From assembly GCA_023446155.1 (NCBI GenBank), contig JAEXIT010000004.1:124001-188000 (forward strand): DNA of 64,000 nt, written 5' to 3'. Below, piece by piece: positions 59,324-64,000 of this stretch (its first letter is position 1; every line of letters begins with the position of its first letter). The translations under genes were made by a program, and so were the position numbers. The notes beneath the pieces were generated by a model. The model was not told the DNA's origin, did no database searches, and saw nothing but the letters and a program-made list of their open reading frames with translations. The DNA is from Bacteroidota bacterium. Lineage in GTDB: Bacteria; Bacteroidota; Bacteroidia; Flavobacteriales; Flavobacteriaceae.

Positions 59324-60574
59324 TTATAATGAATATTCACTTTCAAGGGTTATCCTTCTGTGTTCCGGTAATTGATTATTGAGAGCTTCTTTTCTCTCCA
59401 AAAAGATTTTATACGATTCTCGTTCTATTTCTTTTGAGTCATACTCATAATCGGAGCTGTTTCTAACCCATCTCAATTTTTCCAATTCTAATTTCAATTT
59501 TTTATATTCTTTCCTTGGAATAAGCCTTTCTAATTCGTCCAGTTTTTTTGTAAGCTTAGAAAGTTGAATTTTACTTTTAATTGCAACTTTGTGTTTCTGA
59601 TCCACCTCATCCAATAGCTTTTCCGCTTCGTTATATTGTTCGTTTTCAATTAACTTTTCTGCAGAGTTTACTACCGACGCATAGGTGTTGTTTCTACTTT
59701 CATTAATGCTATTTGAAATAACCGCCCAAAGAATTAATCCAAAAACAAGGATAGCACCTGTACCCAATACTCGGAAAACTTTTTTGTTGTTCTCCTTTGT
59801 AATGTTCCGGGCATTTTCAACAATAGTCTGTACTTCGGCATATGTGTTGGTATCGCCTTTCATCGAAATGGATGCTTTAGAATTGATCTGTTCAATTTTT
59901 TTGAACCATATTTTATTCCACGCATTTTTGTATTTGGTATCTTCGGAGAAGATTGTCAGATAGGATGACGAATTAATTTTACTGGCAGAGAGTGTAAGGA
60001 ATTCCAATATATTTTCTTTGGAAACAGGAACCGGATAATTGAGTACCAATTCTTCTTTTCGGGCATCGGTGGTCGACCATCTTGCGGGTTTTGATGTGGC
60101 TAGAATGAGCTGAATCCCTTTTATAAAAATCAAAATATACCAAAAGAAAAACCATAATAAAAAGGTTCCTAAACTAAGACTCTTCCCGGTATTTTGAGAA
60201 TAAAATCCGGCACTTCTGGTCGCTTCTATTTCATCGAGTTTTTCAAAAAATCGAATGATACTGCCAGATACTTCGATGTTCCTGAATTCAGCGCCACAAT
60301 CGGAGCACTTTGTTGCAAAGCTCTCTGCAATGGCACCACAGGCGGGACATTTTTTTACATCCCCCAACTTATCAGATTTTGGAGCGGCAATAGGTTCCGG
60401 TGTTTTGTGATTTGTTTTTTCAAAAAGGCGCGCTTCTAAAACCATCTCAAATTCGTCGAGGTCAATTCCGTCGATTTCGGCTTTTTTAAAGAGGATTTGT
60501 TTTTCTTTTTCGGTTAGTTCACCATCAGCTAATGCTAATGCTATGAGTTTTTCTATTTTGTCGTTATACATCAT
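59324..60574 (-). CDS. TerB-like / zinc-ribbon membrane protein
   Basis: The 416-residue protein begins with a TerB-like helical domain (KIEKLIALALADGELTEKEK, about residues 5-50). A zinc ribbon follows (CPACGAIAESFATKCSDCG, about 76-94). One membrane segment is at about 139-155 (FLLWFFFWYILIFIKGI) and another at about 270-290 (VLGTGAILVFGLILWAVIS), and the coiled-coil C-terminus reaches 416. It is the first intact gene of a three-gene unit with the SPFH-GYF protein and a small membrane protein. The zinc ribbon next to a TerB domain recalls stress and envelope-sensing proteins, but no function is established. Confidence 0.75.
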   Translation of the reverse strand: MMYNDKIEKLIALALADGELTEKEKQILFKKAEIDGIDLDEFEMVLEARLFEKTNHKTPEPIAAPKSDKLGDVKKCPACGAIAESFATKCSDCGAEFRNIEVSGSIIRFFEKLDEIEATRSAGFYSQNTGKSLSLGTFLLWFFFWYILIFIKGIQLILATSKPARWSTTDARKEELVLNYPVPVSKENILEFLTLSASKINSSSYLTIFSEDTKYKNAWNKIWFKKIEQINSKASISMKGDTNTYAEVQTIVENARNITKENNKKVFRVLGTGAILVFGLILWAVISNSINESRNNTYASVVNSAEKLIENEQYNEAEKLLDEVDQKHKVAIKSKIQLSKLTKKLDELERLIPRKEYKKLKLELEKLRWVRNSSDYEYDSKEIERESYKIFLERKEALNNQLPEHRRITLESEYSL

Positions 60575-60591
60575 TTATTTTTTGAATTTGG

Positions 60592-60684
60592 TTAGTAACG
60601 TTTTATTTCGTCTGTTTCAGAAACGGGAGTTTCGTATTTGGTTGTGATTTCATCACGAGCAGTTTCTTTCTCGGCTTTATGGTG
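60592..60684 (-). pseudogene. C-terminal remnant upstream of the TerB-like gene
   Basis: The frame reads HHKAEKETARDEITTKYETP and ends SETDEIKRY-stop, 17 bp before the TerB-like ATG. It looks like the end of a gene that once headed this operon; its 5' part is gone. Confidence 0.4.
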
Positions 60685-60810
60685 TTATTGTAAGGGTTGT
60701 AATGAGTGATAAATGTGAATTCTTGATATTCATTTTTGATGATTTAAGGTTTAATAAAAATGTATTTTGAGTAATGACTCAATATCTTCGGTTGCCTATT
60801 GAAAAATTAA

Positions 60811-61019
60811 GGCGGGATTTTAATTGGCATTGATTTTTTTATTGTTTCTACGGTGAGGCAATTTATACGCGCTTTATTTGATTTCCTTACGAGTTTCCGT
60901 AATGGGAAAAATTATGCGAACGCGTTGTCTTTGTCGGTATAGCGGTTCAACAGGGAATGGTAACAGGAAATACAGAATGGATTGAAATACGGCCGGATTA
61001 TTTATTAGACAAAATCTAA
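60811..61019 (+). pseudogene. Frameshifted gene remnant before the amidohydrolase
   Basis: One frame (60811 on) reads IDFFIVSTVRQFIRALFDFL and fades near 60920. A second frame (60903-61019) continues CERVVFVGIAVQQGMVTGN, then TEWIEIRPDYLLDKI-stop. Together they suggest one gene with a frameshift around 60900-60920. No family recognised. Confidence 0.35.
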
Positions 61020-61077
61020 TTTTTGGAGTATCTTAGGGGCAATATGTAATAGTTATAACCCCAAAATCTATTTTCTT

Positions 61078-62406
61078 ATGCGATTTAAGTACATACTAAC
61101 ACTATTTTTGATGAGTGGCGGTTTGATTCTGGCACAAACGAAGCAGGTTCTGATTGAAAATGTCAGACTTTTGGACCATAAAGCCACTAAATTGACAGCA
61201 CCGATGAATGTTCTGGTTTCCGGTTCGGTAATTCAAAAAATTAGTCCTTCGGCGATTACGGTCGATAAGGATGCTGTGAGAATCAATGGTGGTGGAAAAA
61301 CGTTAATGCCTGGTTTAATCGATGTTCACGTACACATGACCTTTGGTACGTTTACGATGGCACAATTGATGGGCGAAGATTTAACGGAAGAATTTCTGGT
61401 TCGTAAAATAGGGGAATCGGCGCAACAAATGTTGCTTCGCGGATTTACCAGTGTCCGTGATGCCGGTGGGCCTATTTTTCCATTAAAAGCGGCCATCGAT
61501 GCCGGTAAACTTGTCGGACCGCGTATCTGGCCTTCGGGTGCTGTGGTGAGTCAGACTGCCGGTCATGGTGATTTTAGAGCGCCTAACGAACGTTCCCGTC
61601 GCTTTTTCGGAAAACCATCCCGCGCCGAGCAAGTGGGGGCCACTTTTATAGCCGATGGTCGGGATGATGTATTAACAGGTGTACGGGAAAATCTGCGTTT
61701 TGGTGCGAGTCAGATTAAACTAATGGCCGGTGGTGGAACCTCGTCAGCCTATGATCCCATTGATGTGACACAATACACACTCGACGAAATGAAGGCTGCC
61801 GTGGAAGCGGCTTCCGACTGGGGGACGTATGTTATGGTGCATGCCTATACGCCTAAAGCGGTGCAACGTGCTGTTGAAGCGGGTGTAAAATGTATCGAAC
61901 ACGGTCAGATGCTGGATGAGGAAACCTTAAAATTATTGGCGGAGAAAGACGTTTGGTTGAGTCTTCAGAATTTAATGGATAACAACGACAATATGGACGC
62001 ACAACGCAAGCAAAAGCGGATACCTGTATTGGAAGGGCAAAATAAAGTATGGCCTTTGGCGAAAAAGTTAGGGGTGAAATTGGCTTGGGGAACCGACTTC
62101 CTTTTTGAGCCGGAATTAAACGGAGAACAAAATAGTTATATTTTACGACTGCAAAAATGGTTTAGCAATGCCGAAATTTTAAAGATGATCACTCAAGATA
62201 ACGGAGCGTTGTTGCAGTTATCCGGTTTGCGCAATCCGTATCCCGGTAAACTGGGGGTTCTGGAAGAGCAGGCTTTGGCCGATTTACTATTGGTTGATGG
62301 TGATCCGTTAAAAGAGTTGGCTTTGATCGCAAATCCGGAAAAGAATTTTTTACTGATTATGAAAAACGGACAGATTTATAAGAATACTGTAAAAGCTAAA
62401 AAGTAA
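61078..62406 (+). CDS. Secreted amidohydrolase-family protein
   Basis: The 442-residue metal hydrolase has a signal peptide (about 1-20, ending LILAQ). Its TIM barrel has metal ligands in GLIDVHVHMTFG (HxH, about residues 82-84), the lysine/His region near GASQIKLMAGGG (about 215), VMVHAYTPKAVQ, KCIEHGQMLDEE and AWGTDFLFEPEL (Asp, about 343). This is the imidazolonepropionase/prolidase-like subgroup. It probably cleaves a small amide or dipeptide in the periplasm; the substrate is unknown. Confidence 0.85.
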   Translation: MRFKYILTLFLMSGGLILAQTKQVLIENVRLLDHKATKLTAPMNVLVSGSVIQKISPSAITVDKDAVRINGGGKTLMPGLIDVHVHMTFGTFTMAQLMGEDLTEEFLVRKIGESAQQMLLRGFTSVRDAGGPIFPLKAAIDAGKLVGPRIWPSGAVVSQTAGHGDFRAPNERSRRFFGKPSRAEQVGATFIADGRDDVLTGVRENLRFGASQIKLMAGGGTSSAYDPIDVTQYTLDEMKAAVEAASDWGTYVMVHAYTPKAVQRAVEAGVKCIEHGQMLDEETLKLLAEKDVWLSLQNLMDNNDNMDAQRKQKRIPVLEGQNKVWPLAKKLGVKLAWGTDFLFEPELNGEQNSYILRLQKWFSNAEILKMITQDNGALLQLSGLRNPYPGKLGVLEEQALADLLLVDGDPLKELALIANPEKNFLLIMKNGQIYKNTVKAKK

Positions 62407-62532
62407 GGTGTCTTAAATTGGTAGTATTGTTGCTTTTTTTTGATTCAATAAGATTGAATTGATAAAAAATTATGACTTAAATTGATTTTTTGTTAATTTG
62501 GTATTGTGTTTTATCTAAAAATAAAAAAACAA

Positions 62533-63030
62533 ATGGCTAAAATCAAGATTGAAATCAAATGGGGTTTTATATTTATTATAGTGTCCCTGTTATGGATGGT
62601 ACTGGAAAAACTATGTGGGTTGCATAGCAAGCATATTGATAAGCACCAATACCTGACGATGCTTTTTATGATTCCGGCTATTTGGGTATATGTTCTGGCG
62701 TTAAAAGACAAGAAAAAGCACTATTATAACGGTGTTATGAGCTATAAACAAGGTTTTATAAGCGGATTGATTATTACGTTAATTGTCGCTCTTTTTAGTC
62801 CACTAACGCAGTGGATCATCTCCAGTGTCATTACGCCGGAATATTTTCCAAATGTTATCGAATACTCGTTACAATCCGGTTACCACAAAACCCGGGAAGA
62901 AGCAGAGGCTTATTTTAATCTTGAAAATTATATGAAGCAGAGTGTCATTGGAGCATTGATGATGGGTATTGTGACAACTGCTATTGTGGCTCTATTTGTA
63001 CGGAGTAAAAATTCCAAAAGCGAATCCTAA
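62533..63030 (+). CDS. DUF4199 membrane protein
   Basis: The 165-residue protein starts at ATG 62533 (MAKIKIEIKWGFIFIIVSLLW). It has four membrane helices and the DUF4199 signature YYNGVMSYKQGFISGLIITL, with an acidic stretch (SGYHKTREEAEAYFNLENY) before the last helix. The family is common in Bacteroidota and has no assigned function. It is 12 bp upstream of the DoxX gene, so likely an operon. Confidence 0.85.
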   Translation: MAKIKIEIKWGFIFIIVSLLWMVLEKLCGLHSKHIDKHQYLTMLFMIPAIWVYVLALKDKKKHYYNGVMSYKQGFISGLIITLIVALFSPLTQWIISSVITPEYFPNVIEYSLQSGYHKTREEAEAYFNLENYMKQSVIGALMMGIVTTAIVALFVRSKNSKSES

Positions 63031-63042
63031 AACCATAATACT

Positions 63043-63414
63043 ATGAAAATAATAAAACTGATTGTCTGCTTGCTTTTCGGGCTGATGTTCATCAACGCCG
63101 GGCTTAATAAGTTTTTGAACTATATGCCTATGGAGGAAATGAGCGAAGAGCAAATGAAAATTATCGAGGCGTTTATGACTATTAAATGGTTGATGCCTTT
63201 GGCCGGTGCTATTGAAGTTATCGGTGGATTGCTATTTATCATTCCCAAAACACGCGCTCTAGGAGCGGTTATTATACTGCCGGTTATGGTCGGAATTGTA
63301 TGCCATAATTTTACTTTTGAACCATCCGGACTTCCTCTGGTGTTGGTACTTTTCCTAATCAATATTCTAATCATTGCCGACAATTGGAAAAAATACAAAC
63401 CGATGTTTTCATAA
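63043..63414 (+). CDS. DoxX-family membrane protein
   Basis: The 123-residue protein has four membrane helices and the DoxX start (LLFGLMFINAGLNKFLNYMP), plus AGAIEVIGGLLFIIPKTRALGA. DoxX proteins associate with thiosulfate or oxidoreductase systems in some bacteria; most are uncharacterised. It is last in a two-gene unit with DUF4199. Confidence 0.85.
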   Translation: MKIIKLIVCLLFGLMFINAGLNKFLNYMPMEEMSEEQMKIIEAFMTIKWLMPLAGAIEVIGGLLFIIPKTRALGAVIILPVMVGIVCHNFTFEPSGLPLVLVLFLINILIIADNWKKYKPMFS

Positions 63415-63433
63415 TATTGAGCATCATAATATA

Positions 63434-63480
63434 AAACGCCTCGCTGTTTACCACTTTAAACAGCGAGGCGTTTCCTTTTT
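63434..63480. terminator. Strong bidirectional terminator
   Basis: AAACGCCTCGCTGTTT / AAACAGCGAGGCGTTT, a 16-bp perfect stem with an 8-nt loop, between convergent genes. Confidence 0.88.
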
Positions 63481-63493
63481 TGGGGGGCTATTA

Positions 63494-63814
63494 TTATTTT
63501 TTGTCTTCCGGGCGATCTTTAATTTGTGATTCTTTTAAATAAACCTTTTTACCCGTTTTGTTTACATAGTATTTTTGATTTTTATTGTTAATGTAAACAT
63601 CCGTTCCGTCCGGAGCCATCTTACCTTTCCAGACTTTGTCCGAAATTTTTGAAGTTCCCTTCACGGCTACTTCGGCAGTTTTATCGCCTACCTTTTTAGC
63701 GGTTTTTTCAATTTTGTCGCCTACGCTTTCTTTTTTTTCCTGTGCTTGTGCCGAAATTGAAAAGGCTGTAAACAATCCCAGGAATACTACGGTTAAAATG
63801 CTGCTTCTTTTCAT
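63494..63814 (-). CDS. Small secreted basic protein
   Basis: The 106-residue protein has a signal peptide (about 1-24, ending ISAQAQ). A lysine-rich amphipathic stretch (VGDKIEKTAKKVGDKTAEVA) and a beta-hairpin end (VYINNKNQKYYVNKTGKKVY) follow. The tail resembles the basic PBCV-type repeat seen in small Bacteroidota proteins. Envelope-located; function unknown. Confidence 0.65.
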   Translation of the reverse strand: MKRSSILTVVFLGLFTAFSISAQAQEKKESVGDKIEKTAKKVGDKTAEVAVKGTSKISDKVWKGKMAPDGTDVYINNKNQKYYVNKTGKKVYLKESQIKDRPEDKK

Positions 63815-64000
63815 ACTGTAATTATTTTGAAATTATTCGGTTAAAGACTTTTTAGCTGTAGTAGGTGAGGTGCTTTTCTTTGTAAAAATGCTTTATTATT
63901 ATAAAGATAATGATAAAACGCGATTGATACTGTTTAATGTGTTGATAATTAACTTTTTTTTAAAATAAATTAAAATGGTGCTTTTTGGACTAAAAAACAA

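Larger units (their letters stand above)
60575..61077. other. Gene-debris region between TerB-like gene and amidohydrolase
   Basis: These 503 bp hold no intact gene but two stretches with coding texture: a minus-strand tail at 60592-60684 and a plus-strand, apparently frameshifted tail at 60811-61019. Between them is featureless AT-rich sequence. Confidence 0.5.

Overview
The window looks like a chromosomal segment of a Flavobacterium-type member of the Bacteroidota (family Flavobacteriaceae). The evidence is the gene repertoire: a T9SS type A sorting domain, BshB1 of bacillithiol synthesis, DUF4920 and LETM1-related proteins, and a FadN-like multienzyme in a MarR-led beta-oxidation operon. 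The promoters also fit the Bacteroidota pattern (TTG, 17-23 nt, TAnnTTTG), and base composition is AT-leaning throughout. There is no rRNA, CRISPR array, integrase or intact insertion sequence. Two tRNA genes, Tyr and His, are present.

Layout. 1-5075: a truncated SRPBCC/GyrI-like protein, a small membrane protein, a MazG-type pyrophosphohydrolase, ilvE, two lipoproteins (DUF4920 and a CxxCH protein), MnmD read from a TTG start, and a 65-aa conserved protein. 5090-12056: divergent oxyR/dps, a SulP transporter with two beta-carbonic anhydrases, a LETM1-related protein and Cu/Zn SodC. 12185-20451: fatty-acid degradation on the minus strand (MarR, FadN-like enzyme, thiolase, an interposed four-helix-bundle gene, acyl-CoA dehydrogenase), plus acyl-CoA ligase. 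20584-28147: an LTA-synthase-type sulfatase and a DUF1826 protein. These are followed by an unusual copper pair, a HEAT-Sco-membrane protein and a tyrosinase-HEAT fusion, ending at tRNA-Tyr. 28309-34818: a TlpA-like lipoprotein, a Crp/Fnr, TauE/SafE and persulfide-dioxygenase/rhodanese operon with candidate operators, and a TonB receptor. 35364-48303: gdhA, DUF423, a hypothetical/YchJ run, class A beta-lactamase, pyrE/NUDIX, an M14 peptidase, a T9SS cargo protein, coaD, ddl, PASTA-rluD and a TPR protein. 48450-56281: purL, a beta-helix lipoprotein, hotdog thioesterase-menF-bshB1 and tRNA-His. 56498-64000: an AT-rich coiled-coil orphan, an SPFH-GYF/TerB cluster flanked by gene debris, an amidohydrolase, DUF4199, DoxX and a small secreted protein.

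How genes work together. OxyR with Dps, and separately SodC, form oxidative defence. SulP with two carbonic anhydrases suggests bicarbonate handling. MarR with the fad genes is a complete beta-oxidation module with a plausible operator over the marR promoter. The Crp/Fnr regulator, TauE exporter and MBL-rhodanese protein make a sulfane-sulfur detoxification unit with two related palindromes. The most unusual content is the tyrosinase/Sco pair, which lies between tRNA-Tyr and a decayed copy of its 3' end. Next are the SPFH/TerB cluster and the membrane coiled-coil orphan beside tRNA-His. All functions are read from translated sequence and family knowledge; no database search was run.
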